The notes under the pieces were generated by a model. That model searched no databases, was not told where the DNA came from, and saw only the letters and a program-made list of their open reading frames with translations. A stretch of 64,000 nt of DNA from Alphaproteobacteria bacterium (GTDB lineage: Bacteria; Pseudomonadota; Alphaproteobacteria; UBA9219; RGZA01). The position numbers were made by a program, and so were the translations under genes. The stretch covers positions 1-64,000 of the forward strand of contig JANRLI010000005.1 in NCBI GenBank assembly GCA_033762625.1, read 5' to 3'. This document shows positions 42,849 through 52,046 of the stretch, in pieces. Every line of letters begins with the position of its first letter. Position 1 is the first letter of the stretch.

Positions 42849-44894
42849 TTAACCCGTAATATCGCGGTTTATCCCCAGAATTGCGGCCCCGCCGTTAAGC
42901 TTTGCGCGGTATAATTGCAGGGCTTCCAGAACGCGCTGAACATAATTGCGCGTTTCGTTAAAGGGGATGGTTTCAATCCAGTCCACTACCCAATCCACAT
43001 CCTTGCCGCGCGGGTCGCCCATGGAGCTGTTAAGCCATTGGCGCATGCGTCCTGGCCCCGCATTATACGAACCGATGGTGAGTGGCAATGAGCCATCGAA
43101 ATTTCCCATGAGTTCTTGCAAGTAAGCAGTACCCAGCGCCACATTGGTTTCCGGATCATATAAATTGGTTGGGTCAACCGACAGGCCCGCTTTATTCGCG
43201 ACATGCTTTGCGGTGGAAGGCAAGAGCTGCATCAAGCCTTGCGCGTTCGATGAACTGGCAATACGCGCGTCGAACTGGCTTTCCTGACGCGTGATGGCAT
43301 GGGCAAGCGGCGCAATATCGCCCGATACAATATTCAGAACCGGATACCCTTCAACCGGTAGCGCGATTTGTTTTTTCGCGGCGGCCTTTGCAACCTTCAC
43401 CGCGACATCCGGCATGTTGAGTTGCAAAGCAAGGCCAGCCATTAAACGGAAATCATTTTCCTGTGTCGCATTATTCGCAAAGGCCAGTGCAAAACGCTCC
43501 GCGATTTTCTTGGCGCCCACTTCCGCCAATTGCGTGACAATTGCGGTGGTGACAAGACTGTTAAAATACGAAACGGCATCTGATGGTATGGGCGGCGCAT
43601 TGGCAGAAATCTGGCTGGTGGGATAGAGACGTGCGGCCGCCAATTGTCCGTAATAGGTTGTGCCGAAACTGGCAGCACGGGTGAACCAGCTTTGTGCCTG
43701 TTGCGTTTGGCCCAACGCTTCCTCGGCGCGGCCAATCCAATACGCCGCACGCGCAAAGGTGATAGGGGCGGTTGCGTTACCATTCAAGCGCTGGAAATGC
43801 CCAAGCGCAGCGGTTGGATTATTGAGATAACGCAGCGCCAGCCAGCCTGCCATGAATTCAGCGTCGGAAAATTCCTGCCCCTTTAATGTGCCATGCTGCG
43901 CCGCCATTTGATAAGCTGCGGCATAGCTTCCGGTGGACATCAAATCGCGAATAACCAGATTGCGTTCTTCCCACCATTCATCGGGTCGGCCAAGGCGCGA
44001 TGAAGCCGCACGCATCATCGCGTAAGCGCCTGCCATGTCGTCATGCTTGCGGCGCCAGCGTGTGCGTTCATACATCAAGCCCGGATCATTTTGCAGATTG
44101 CCCGGTACGCGTTCCACCAGCTTGGGCGCTTTGTCGCTATTTTTGGACAATGCAATGCGCGCTTCCGCAAGCGCCTTTAAGCCCGGGCTAATCATTCCAT
44201 AAAGCCGTTCGGCCTGTTCATATTGCTTTTCCCACAATACGCGGTCGAGGCGGTAAAAGGTATCTGCGCCGGAAAGCTGCTGACCAAAGCGGTTGATGAA
44301 GATGCGCTGTTCATCTTCCCCCAGATTATCTTCGCGCCAATGCTCGCGAATGGCTTTGGCAATTTTCGATGACTGGCCCGTTTGCGATAATGCATCAATA
44401 TAATTTACAAATCCGTCACCGGTTTGCGCCGGATAGGCAGTAAAAAATGCGATGAGGGTTTGCGGATTGATATTGCCGTCAATTTTCTTTTCGGCTTGCT
44501 TGGCGATGTTCTTGCGGTCGCTTTCCGGCCAATAGGTGTGGTTCAATAAAAACTGGTATGCGGTATTGAAATCATACGGGCTGTCATCTTGGCCCATGGC
44601 AAGGCCCGTAATCACATCAATCATCAACGGGTTATTGCTGCCCTGTATGGCGCGCACGGCTTCCTGCCCTGAGCGTGTATCCAGCGCCGCCAATGCTGCG
44701 CGAAGCCCGCCGCCATCATAGCTAAAACTGCCCGATGAACTGCTGGATGAATTGCCGATTGATGAACTGGGGCCGCCTGCGTAAGCGACTGCAAATGCTG
44801 GGGTTATTGATGTTGTGAGCCATAAAAAAGCGCAACTGAAAGCGATTAAGCAAGTGATTATCCACTGGCAAAATGCAGGTGAAGCAGTTATCAT
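42849..44894 (-). CDS. Soluble lytic murein transglycosylase
   Basis: A 681-residue periplasmic enzyme that cleaves peptidoglycan glycan strands. It has a signal peptide (WIITCLIAFSCAFLWLTTSITPAFA), a long helical solenoid, and a C-terminal SLT domain: ITRQESQFDARIASSSNAQGLMQLLPSTAKHVA with the catalytic Glu, then LYDPETNVALGTAYLQELM and GSYNAGPGRMRQWL. The start at 44894 gives a good signal peptide; an ATG at 44927, adjacent to the dapA start codon, is the alternative. It is divergent from dapA, a common alphaproteobacterial order. Confidence 0.9.
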   Translation of the reverse strand: MITASPAFCQWIITCLIAFSCAFLWLTTSITPAFAVAYAGGPSSSIGNSSSSSSGSFSYDGGGLRAALAALDTRSGQEAVRAIQGSNNPLMIDVITGLAMGQDDSPYDFNTAYQFLLNHTYWPESDRKNIAKQAEKKIDGNINPQTLIAFFTAYPAQTGDGFVNYIDALSQTGQSSKIAKAIREHWREDNLGEDEQRIFINRFGQQLSGADTFYRLDRVLWEKQYEQAERLYGMISPGLKALAEARIALSKNSDKAPKLVERVPGNLQNDPGLMYERTRWRRKHDDMAGAYAMMRAASSRLGRPDEWWEERNLVIRDLMSTGSYAAAYQMAAQHGTLKGQEFSDAEFMAGWLALRYLNNPTAALGHFQRLNGNATAPITFARAAYWIGRAEEALGQTQQAQSWFTRAASFGTTYYGQLAAARLYPTSQISANAPPIPSDAVSYFNSLVTTAIVTQLAEVGAKKIAERFALAFANNATQENDFRLMAGLALQLNMPDVAVKVAKAAAKKQIALPVEGYPVLNIVSGDIAPLAHAITRQESQFDARIASSSNAQGLMQLLPSTAKHVANKAGLSVDPTNLYDPETNVALGTAYLQELMGNFDGSLPLTIGSYNAGPGRMRQWLNSSMGDPRGKDVDWVVDWIETIPFNETRNYVQRVLEALQLYRAKLNGGAAILGINRDITG

Positions 44895-44927
44895 TTTTGA
44901 AGAATTTAGAGGATTTAGAGGTTTCAT

Positions 44928-45821
44928 ATGTTGCGACTGCAAGGATTGATGACCGCGCTGGTGACCCCGTTTCGCGGCGGACAGGTTGATGAAAAAGCGT
45001 TCGAGCGTTTTGTAGATTGGCAAGTTAAAGAAGGCGTTAACGGTCTTGTGGTGTGCGGCACGACCGCTGAAAGCCCGACCTTGTCCGAAGCCGAACAAGA
45101 CCGTTTGCTGGAAATTGCGGTGCAGGTCAATGCGCGCCGTGTGCCCGTGATTATGGGAACCGGTTCGTTCGATACGGCCGATGTCATTCGCCGCACGAAC
45201 CAAGCGCAAAAGCTGGGTGCGGATTGCGCGCTGATTGTCACGCCGTATTACAATAAGCCTAGTCAAGAAGGGTTGTTCCAACATTTCAAAGCGGTGCATG
45301 ATTCGACCGAATTACCCATATTGCTTTACAACATTCCGCCGCGTTGTGTCGTGGATATTTTACCGCCAACTATGCAGCGGCTGTCACAATTGCCCCGAAT
45401 TATCGGGGTTAAGGATGCGACCGCCGATTTGACCCGCCCCGTGCGCACCCGTATTGATTGTGGCGATGCGTTCCAGCAATTCTGCGGCGATGACATGTTG
45501 GCTTCGGCGCATCTGGCACAAGGCGGCGTGGGCTGCATTTCGGTGAGCGGTAATATTGCGCCCCGCCTATGCGTGGAAATGCAGGATGCGTGGCGCGCTG
45601 GCGATATGCCACGCTTTAACGAATTGCGCGATCTATTAATGCCGCTGCATCAATCCATGTTCCTTGATACCAACCCCGTGCCGGTGAAATATGCCGCCAG
45701 CCTGCTTGGCTTAATGAGCGAGGAAGTGCGCCTGCCCATGGTGCCCTTGCAGCAGAATGTAAAGGCGCAAATAGCGCAGGTATTGCAGCAAGTTGGCCTT
45801 ACCTCTGCAAAAGCGGCTTAA
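44928..45821 (+). CDS. dapA: 4-hydroxy-tetrahydrodipicolinate synthase
   Basis: A 297-residue enzyme condensing pyruvate with aspartate semialdehyde in lysine and diaminopimelate synthesis. The Schiff-base Lys is in PRIIGVKDATADL, the Tyr in LPILLYNIPPRC and the substrate loop in CGTTAESPTLSE. The ATG follows TAGAGG. It overlaps the smpB start by one base. Its promoter must lie inside the divergent transglycosylase gene. Confidence 0.97.
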   Translation: MLRLQGLMTALVTPFRGGQVDEKAFERFVDWQVKEGVNGLVVCGTTAESPTLSEAEQDRLLEIAVQVNARRVPVIMGTGSFDTADVIRRTNQAQKLGADCALIVTPYYNKPSQEGLFQHFKAVHDSTELPILLYNIPPRCVVDILPPTMQRLSQLPRIIGVKDATADLTRPVRTRIDCGDAFQQFCGDDMLASAHLAQGGVGCISVSGNIAPRLCVEMQDAWRAGDMPRFNELRDLLMPLHQSMFLDTNPVPVKYAASLLGLMSEEVRLPMVPLQQNVKAQIAQVLQQVGLTSAKAA

Positions 45822-46300
45822 TGAACAGCCGTATCGAAGCCCAGAAATATGTCGCGCAGAACCGCAAGGCGCGATTTGAATTTGCCATTACCGATAAGCT
45901 GGAAGTGGGCATGGTGCTGACTGGCACCGAAGTAAAAACGCTGCGTGGCGGCGGCGTCAGCATCAACGAAGCCTATGCCGGCCCGGCGCAAGGCGAGATT
46001 TATTTGTTTAACGCCAATTTCGCCGAATACAAAAAAGCCGGCGCGCATCTGCAACACGAAGCAAACCATCCGCGTAAATTGCTTATGCATAAGGCGCAGC
46101 GCAATAAACTTATTGGCGCGGTACAACGTGAAGGGGTTTCACTGGTACCCCTTTCCATCTATTTCAATGAAAAGGGCAAAGCCAAGCTGGAGCTGGGCGT
46201 TGCCAAAGGCCGCAAGAAAGAAGACAAGCGCGCCGCGATAAAAGAACGTGATAGCAAACGCGAAGCGGCGCGGGCGATGAAGAACAAGGGACGGGAATAA
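45821..46300 (+). CDS. smpB: SsrA-binding protein
   Basis: A 159-residue tmRNA-binding protein for rescue of stalled ribosomes. The family signature is NRKARFEFAITDKLEVGMVLTGTEVKTLRGGGVSINEAYA, then HEANHPRKLLMHKAQ and KLELGVAKGRKKEDKR, and a basic tail that enters the mRNA channel. It is coupled to dapA. The tmRNA gene itself is not in the window. Confidence 0.97.
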   Translation: MNSRIEAQKYVAQNRKARFEFAITDKLEVGMVLTGTEVKTLRGGGVSINEAYAGPAQGEIYLFNANFAEYKKAGAHLQHEANHPRKLLMHKAQRNKLIGAVQREGVSLVPLSIYFNEKGKAKLELGVAKGRKKEDKRAAIKERDSKREAARAMKNKGRE

Positions 46301-46324
46301 TATCAAAATTCAAGGGAGCCGCTT

Positions 46325-46981
46325 ATGAATGAAGTAGCAGAGTTATCGCCAATGAAAGATCCGGTTATCTTATTTGGCATAGCTGGAATAAGCCTCACCA
46401 TCCTTTTTTATCTCTCGGCCTTAGCCAAAGAGTGGCTAAATAAAAATGCATCTACGGTCACCACGGGAACAATCAATAGCGCGGGTGCCATTAGCAATCC
46501 GGTTGTAGGCATCTATGATCTGTGCGGTGATCCCAATATTAGTGCCGATGAAAAAGTCCTTGGAACTATTTTCAGCAAAGTTCTTAAAAGTACGGTTTAT
46601 CCACCGCGCTGCAATGTCTTGTTTTTATATTGCAAAATTGGTGCGGACGGAAAAATTGAAAATACATCTGCCAGTTTAGGCGAAATCATTGATGCATCTG
46701 CTGCTTCGATTGCCATCGTGGCTACTGAAAATATCGGCAATCATTACATTCAGACAGGTAAAAGAGGGCCGCATAGCAGGACCAATCTTGTGATGACGAC
46801 AAATCGTAATGGTCCAGTCTTTATGAGGTTTTTTGAAAAACTATTCAATGCCATGAATGCAGGAGAACCCATGACCGCAGCTTGGAGTAGGTTGGCTCCG
46901 CAGATTGCAGGTATGGAGCATAAAGATTGTCCGGGTACAATTTTCTCTGCTGAACTTGGTGATATTACTTTTAGAAATTGA
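46325..46981 (+). CDS. Membrane-anchored protein of unknown function
   Basis: A 218-residue protein with one N-terminal helix (VILFGIAGISLTILFYLSALA) and a soluble domain. The domain has a Rossmann-like strand pattern (CNVLFLYCKIGADG, ASIAIVATENIG) and ends with MRFFEKLFNAMNAGEPMTAAWSRLAPQ and PGTIFSAELGDITF, faintly reminiscent of CHAT-like ends. AAGGGAG precedes the ATG. Base and codon use are more AT-rich than in neighbours, suggesting transfer. It lies 24 bp after smpB, outside the usual order for this locus. I do not assign a function. Confidence 0.6.
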   Translation: MNEVAELSPMKDPVILFGIAGISLTILFYLSALAKEWLNKNASTVTTGTINSAGAISNPVVGIYDLCGDPNISADEKVLGTIFSKVLKSTVYPPRCNVLFLYCKIGADGKIENTSASLGEIIDASAASIAIVATENIGNHYIQTGKRGPHSRTNLVMTTNRNGPVFMRFFEKLFNAMNAGEPMTAAWSRLAPQIAGMEHKDCPGTIFSAELGDITFRN

Positions 46982-47091
46982 TGCAGCTGGCCGCCATAGA
47001 AATTCTGATATGTATTTCCCTGTTTTGTTCTCTTGATAACTTCGAAAAGTTACTTACCTCTAAGCTCTAACCCTTCAAGGAGCATGCCTGT

Positions 47092-48219
47092 ATGACCAGC
47101 CTGTTTGACCCGCTTTCGATTGGCGATATATCTCTCAAAAACCGCATTATCATGGCACCATTGACGCGCATGCGTAGCCAGCAACCGGGTAATATCCCCC
47201 ACGCACTCAATGCCGAATATTATGCGCAGCGCGCAGGGGCGGGGCTCATTATCACCGAAGCAACGCAGATCACCCAGCAGGGCCAAGGATACCCCGCAAC
47301 ACCGGGCATTCATTCAAAAGAACAGGTAGCAGGCTGGAAATTAGTGACCGATGCCGTGCATAAAAAAGATGGAAAGATCGTATTGCAACTTTGGCATGTG
47401 GGGCGCATTTCGCATCCATCGCATCAACCCAATGGCGGTTTGCCGGTTGCACCATCAGCGATTGCTGCAAAAAACAGCGGAACCTATACAGCCGATTGGA
47501 AGCCAACGCCCATCATGGTACCGCGTGCATTGGAAACGAATGAACTGTCCGGCATTGTGAATGATTACCAAGTGGCCGCGCAGAACGCGAAGGATGCAGG
47601 GTTTGACGGCGTGGAAGTGCACGGCGCGAATGGATATTTGCTGAACGAATTTTTAGAAGATGGTTCGAACCAGCGCACCGATAATTACGGTGGCAGCATT
47701 GAAAACCGCGCGCGCTTATTGCTGGAAGTGGTCGATGCCGTTGTGGGCGTGTGGGGTAAAGGCCGCGTGGGCGTGCGTTTATCACCCTATGGCACCTTTG
47801 GTGATATGAGCGATAGCAACCCTGAAAAATTATACACCTATGTTCTGCAACAACTCAGCGCGCGCGGGATTGCCTACGTGCATGTGATTGAACCGCGTGC
47901 AACGGGTGCAGGTGGCGGTGACAGCGTGATGGAAAACGCGCCCAGCACATCGACCATCTTCCGCAAACATTTTAATGGCGCGTTCATTTCCGCAGGCGGT
48001 TACACACCGGAAAGTGCGAAGGACGTGGTAGCAAAAGGCAATGCGGATGCGGTGGCATTCGGGCGGTATTATATCTCCACGCCGGATCTGGCGGAGCGTA
48101 TCAAGGCGGGAGTCCCGCTCAATAAATACAACCGCGCCACATTCTATGGCGGCGGCGAAAAAGGATATACGGATTATCCAACCGCGGATAAGGCGAACGC
48201 TGCCGAATTAGCTGCGTAA
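47092..48219 (+). CDS. Old Yellow Enzyme family alkene reductase
   Basis: A 375-residue FMN enzyme that reduces activated C=C bonds or nitro groups with NAD(P)H. The sequence opens FDPLSIGDISLKNRIIMAPLTRMRS, has VLQLWHVGRISHPSHQPNGGLPVAPSAI, and the active-site Asn-type segment FDGVEVHGANGYLLNEFLEDGSNQRTDNYGGSIENRARLLLE. AAGGAG precedes the ATG. It is close to NemA/GTN reductase. It is convergent with pheT and overlaps its end by 12 bases. Confidence 0.95.
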   Translation: MTSLFDPLSIGDISLKNRIIMAPLTRMRSQQPGNIPHALNAEYYAQRAGAGLIITEATQITQQGQGYPATPGIHSKEQVAGWKLVTDAVHKKDGKIVLQLWHVGRISHPSHQPNGGLPVAPSAIAAKNSGTYTADWKPTPIMVPRALETNELSGIVNDYQVAAQNAKDAGFDGVEVHGANGYLLNEFLEDGSNQRTDNYGGSIENRARLLLEVVDAVVGVWGKGRVGVRLSPYGTFGDMSDSNPEKLYTYVLQQLSARGIAYVHVIEPRATGAGGGDSVMENAPSTSTIFRKHFNGAFISAGGYTPESAKDVVAKGNADAVAFGRYYISTPDLAERIKAGVPLNKYNRATFYGGGEKGYTDYPTADKANAAELAA

Positions 48220-50652
48220 GCTTGCGCCGATCTTTTGTGCGGCGGCAATAACCTTGGCGGAGAATGCATCCAAATCCGCATCGGTCAGGGTTTTGCCGCG
48301 TGGCTGCAGCGTTACCGAAACCGCCAATGATTTATGGCCTTCCTGTACGCCCTTGCCTTCGTAGACATCGAATAATTCAACATTCGCAATCAAATCCTTA
48401 TCCGCAGCGCGGATGGCTTTGATGAGTTTATCTGCAGCCACATCACGCGCCAAAATGAACGCATAGTCACGTTGCACGGCTTGTAAATCAGGAAGGTCAG
48501 CTAGTGGTTTGGCAGGACCCGTATCCTTAATCGCGGGCAGTGCATCAAGGAATACTTCAACGCTCACTAAGGGATGAGGGATGCCAAATAGTTTTAAAAG
48601 TCTTGGGTGGATTTCGCCAAAATGTGCGAGTACCGATGGGCCAAGGCGAAGCACGCCCGAGCGACCCGGATGGAAATATTGTTGGCGCGATGCCTCTGCG
48701 CCTTGCGGCGCAACCGGCCCTGCGCTGAACGGTTCTATCTGCAAATTACCTGTCGGGGCTTTTACCGCTTCTAATGCTGCCAACGCATCGGCTTTTGCAT
48801 CGAACACATCAACGGCACGTTCCTTTACATTCCAGCTGCGTGGCATATTGCCCATTCGTACTATAGCAGCGCAGAGTTGCTGGCCTTCAGCCTTGGCGGA
48901 TTTATAAATAGGGCCAATTTCAAACAAGGCAACATCGTTAAAGCCTCTGTATGAGTTGCGTTCTGCTGAGGCAATTAAGTTAGGCAAAATTGTAGAACGT
49001 AAAACGTCTAGTTCAACATTGATTGGATTTTTAATTACTAAGCTAGGGTGAATACTAATAAATTGTTGTGCAACTACCGAGGGCATGAATGACCATGTAA
49101 CGGTTTCAAGTAAACCGCGCGCGGCGAGTGCGCGGCGCATCATCGCCGCTTTTTTCTGTGGTGCAGAAAATGCAGAAACCGTGAGCGAGGATGGCCGCAC
49201 AAGTGATGTCGCGGGGATATTCGAATAGCCTTTGATACGTAAAATTTCCTCAACGCAATCGGCTTCCATGCTCAAATCAGGACGCCAGCTGGGGAAGGCC
49301 ACATCAATGATGCCTGATACACTGTTCACAGTGCAGCCTAGCGCTTGTAAGATTTGCTTTTGCTCCGCAACAGGTACGTCCAGCCCGCCCAATGTTTTGC
49401 AGCGGTCAGGGCGCAAGGTAGTTGCGCGTTTTGGCGCGGCTTCATTGCCCGCAATCACCAATTCGCTCACCGTTACATTTTCTGGGCCGCCGCAGCATTC
49501 AATAATAAGCTGTGTGGCTAGTTCCGTGGCATCGCGCATAAAGCCAATATCCACGCCGCGTTCAAAGCGGTAACGTGCATCGGAAATAATACCCAGTTTG
49601 CGGCCTGCCAATGTTGTACGTGCGGGGTCAAAATAGGCGCATTCCAAAAACACATCGGTGGTCGCATCACTGCATCCGCTTTCCAAACCGCCCATGATAC
49701 CGGCGATGGCATGTGCCTTTTCATCATCGGCAATGACGGTGATGGTTTCATCAAGCGTATATTCTTTTTCATTCAGCGCGGTGATCTTTTCACCGGCCTT
49801 GGCAACGCGCACCTGAATATTGCCTTTTAATTTGGATGCATCGAACACGTGCAGCGGGCGCGCATGATCGAACGCCATGAAATTGGTGATATCCACCAAT
49901 GCGGAAATCGGTTTTAGGCCGATGGATGTCAAACGGTCTTGCAGCCATTTGGGTGATGGGCCGTTCTTTACACCCTTTATCATGCGGCCGATGAAGAGCG
50001 GGCAGGCAACTTTATCCTTATCCGATAAGGCTAAATTCACGCCGATCGCGCTTTTGAATGTTGGCTTTTGCTGTTTAATAGCAAGGGGTTTCAGTGTGCC
50101 CAAACCCGCCGCTGCTGCATCACGCGCAATGCCGCGCACGCCATTGCAATCGGCGCGGTTGGGGGTGAGTTTGATCTCGAATTGCGGGTCATTTAGCCCT
50201 GCGTAATCTACAAATGAACCGCCCACCGGTGCATCTGCTGGCAATTCCATAATCCCGTCGGATTCAGCGCTAAGTTGTAATTCTTTTCCGGAACACAACA
50301 TACCGCGGGATTCTACATCACGGATCTTGGAGATCTTCAGCGTGATATTCGCGCCGGGCACAAAGGTGCCGGGTGCACCGAACACGGTTTTCAAACCGGC
50401 ACGCGCATTGGGCGCTCCGCACACGACCTGCACGGTTTCTTTGCCAATATTTACCTGACATACACGCAGGCGATCTGCATTGGGGTGTTGTTCGGCTGTT
50501 ACAATTTGCGCAATCACGAATGGCGCAAGCGCTTGCCCGGGATTATGCACGCCTTCCACTTCCAAGCCGATATCGGTCAGCTTGGCGGAAAGCGCATCGA
50601 CGCTAACCGATGTATCCAGATGGGTTTTGAGCCAGGAAAGGGTGAATTTCAT
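48208..50652 (-). CDS. pheT: Phenylalanyl-tRNA synthetase beta subunit
   Basis: An 814-residue beta subunit of the heterotetrameric enzyme. It has the N-terminal EMAP/tRNA-binding domain (GKETVQVVCGAPNA), the B3/4 editing domain (NFMAFDHARPLHVFDASKLKG), B5, the inactive synthetase core and the C-terminal anticodon-binding domain (RDYAFILARDVAADKL and LQPRGKTLTDADLDAF). It is separated from pheS by a glycerate kinase gene, an unusual interruption. It is convergent with the OYE gene. Confidence 0.97.
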   Translation of the reverse strand: MKFTLSWLKTHLDTSVSVDALSAKLTDIGLEVEGVHNPGQALAPFVIAQIVTAEQHPNADRLRVCQVNIGKETVQVVCGAPNARAGLKTVFGAPGTFVPGANITLKISKIRDVESRGMLCSGKELQLSAESDGIMELPADAPVGGSFVDYAGLNDPQFEIKLTPNRADCNGVRGIARDAAAAGLGTLKPLAIKQQKPTFKSAIGVNLALSDKDKVACPLFIGRMIKGVKNGPSPKWLQDRLTSIGLKPISALVDITNFMAFDHARPLHVFDASKLKGNIQVRVAKAGEKITALNEKEYTLDETITVIADDEKAHAIAGIMGGLESGCSDATTDVFLECAYFDPARTTLAGRKLGIISDARYRFERGVDIGFMRDATELATQLIIECCGGPENVTVSELVIAGNEAAPKRATTLRPDRCKTLGGLDVPVAEQKQILQALGCTVNSVSGIIDVAFPSWRPDLSMEADCVEEILRIKGYSNIPATSLVRPSSLTVSAFSAPQKKAAMMRRALAARGLLETVTWSFMPSVVAQQFISIHPSLVIKNPINVELDVLRSTILPNLIASAERNSYRGFNDVALFEIGPIYKSAKAEGQQLCAAIVRMGNMPRSWNVKERAVDVFDAKADALAALEAVKAPTGNLQIEPFSAGPVAPQGAEASRQQYFHPGRSGVLRLGPSVLAHFGEIHPRLLKLFGIPHPLVSVEVFLDALPAIKDTGPAKPLADLPDLQAVQRDYAFILARDVAADKLIKAIRAADKDLIANVELFDVYEGKGVQEGHKSLAVSVTLQPRGKTLTDADLDAFSAKVIAAAQKIGASLRS

Positions 50653-50667
50653 GTTATGTCTTTATGC

Positions 50668-52044
50668 TTAAGGTGCCGGTGGAATGACAGGGATATAAAC
50701 CGCGGCATCGCATACATTCGTGCCGCTGATGAAAGATGGTTTGGTGTTGCGCGTAGCGCGAAGATAATAAACCGCGCGGCAATCGGTAATGTGTTGTGCC
50801 GCATCGAGCCCCTGGGCAAGGCCGCGCGTGATGGTATCGGGATCGGTGGTTGCGCCGCTTTGATCGCCGCGCCCATCGCCGCCATCGGTTGCAAAAAAGT
50901 TGCCCACACCGATTTTATCCTTGGGTAATTCATTGTGCATGGTTAGTGCGAACTGCAAGGCCATGTGGTTGGCACGGCCGCCATCACCATCAAAGCCTTC
51001 GGGCGCTTTGACCGTGGGTTCGCCGCCCGCAAACAGCATGACGCGTTTACCGCGATAATCGACATTATCATAAAAGCCGGTGCGGGTGAGGGTGAGCGCG
51101 ACTTCGGCGAATTGTTTGGCAGCTTGCGCGGCATCACCGCTGACCCAATCGGGCAGGACAATCGGCACAAAGCCGTGTTCACGCGCATAGGTTGCGGCCG
51201 CATTGATCGCCATGCGGTTATTGGCAATGACGCGTGTAAAATCTTTGTTCCCTGCGGCGAAGGTTGGGTGTGATGCATCAATGACCGGCGCGGTTTCATT
51301 GCCAAGGAATGCGACCACTTCATCGGGGAAGGGATATTTTGCTTTTGCAATCGCGGCTCTGGCTTCGGCATAACCGGTGGGGTTAGGCACGCTGGGGCCG
51401 GAACCAATCACTTCAAGCGGATCGCGGCCATCCGCGGAAGGCGGCACATCGGATACAGCATAGGTGCGCATTTCAATTTCCGGCCCAGCTAGCGCAGCAA
51501 GACCGCCACCGGGAAGTTGCGATAGCACGCGGCGCACGATATTCATATCCACGATATCAAGGCCGCTATTGACCAGGGTTTTTGCCGCAGCAAAGGCTGC
51601 TTCTCGTGATAAGCCTTGTTCAGGTTTGAAAATAAGTGCGGAAGCACCGCCCGACATGAACATTAAAATGCGATTGCCGCGTTTGCCGTTGGCTTTCAGT
51701 TTTTCAACCGCGGCGATGATCGCGTCTGCCGCTGCAACACTGGTGTTATCGGGATCAGGGTGCGCCGCAGTAATCGCTGTTAATACGCGCGTATTGGCAA
51801 GGTTGCCCTTTTTGGTGACAACGATGCCGGAAAAGCCATTTGGGCCTAATTGCTCAATCAGTTTTTTTTCAGCCTGAATAGCCATTTCTTCCGCGGCCTT
51901 GCCCACGCAAATGACGAGCGTATCGCCTTCGGCTTCGGGAAGGGTGCTGAGATGTTCAGGAAGCGTGACTTTGGGTTGCACGGCATGAATAGCGGCATCT
52001 TGAACGTGTTGTAGTGTTTCAAGCTGTTCTTGGACAGATGGCAT
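50668..52044 (-). CDS. gckA: Glycerate 2-kinase / hydroxypyruvate reductase-type (GckA/TtuD family)
   Basis: A 458-residue protein of the DUF4147/MOFRL family, GckA-type, phosphorylating glycerate at the 2-OH with ATP. Visible are DTLVICVGKAAEEMA, FMSGGASALIFKPEQGLSREAAF, LSQLPGGGLAALAGPEIEMRTYAVSDVPPSADGRDPLEVIGSGPS and a C-terminal TDGGDGRGDQSGATTD. Some members are annotated as hydroxypyruvate reductase. It lies between pheS (two bases away) and pheT (15 bases away), so it is transcribed with the synthetase genes. Confidence 0.9.
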   Translation of the reverse strand: MPSVQEQLETLQHVQDAAIHAVQPKVTLPEHLSTLPEAEGDTLVICVGKAAEEMAIQAEKKLIEQLGPNGFSGIVVTKKGNLANTRVLTAITAAHPDPDNTSVAAADAIIAAVEKLKANGKRGNRILMFMSGGASALIFKPEQGLSREAAFAAAKTLVNSGLDIVDMNIVRRVLSQLPGGGLAALAGPEIEMRTYAVSDVPPSADGRDPLEVIGSGPSVPNPTGYAEARAAIAKAKYPFPDEVVAFLGNETAPVIDASHPTFAAGNKDFTRVIANNRMAINAAATYAREHGFVPIVLPDWVSGDAAQAAKQFAEVALTLTRTGFYDNVDYRGKRVMLFAGGEPTVKAPEGFDGDGGRANHMALQFALTMHNELPKDKIGVGNFFATDGGDGRGDQSGATTDPDTITRGLAQGLDAAQHITDCRAVYYLRATRNTKPSFISGTNVCDAAVYIPVIPPAP

Positions 52045-52046
52045 GG

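Noticed and set aside
42849-45299. A longer version of the transglycosylase reading frame extending to 45299.
   Set aside because: The extension runs through dapA on the other strand and hides the signal peptide that a start at 44894 or 44927 gives.
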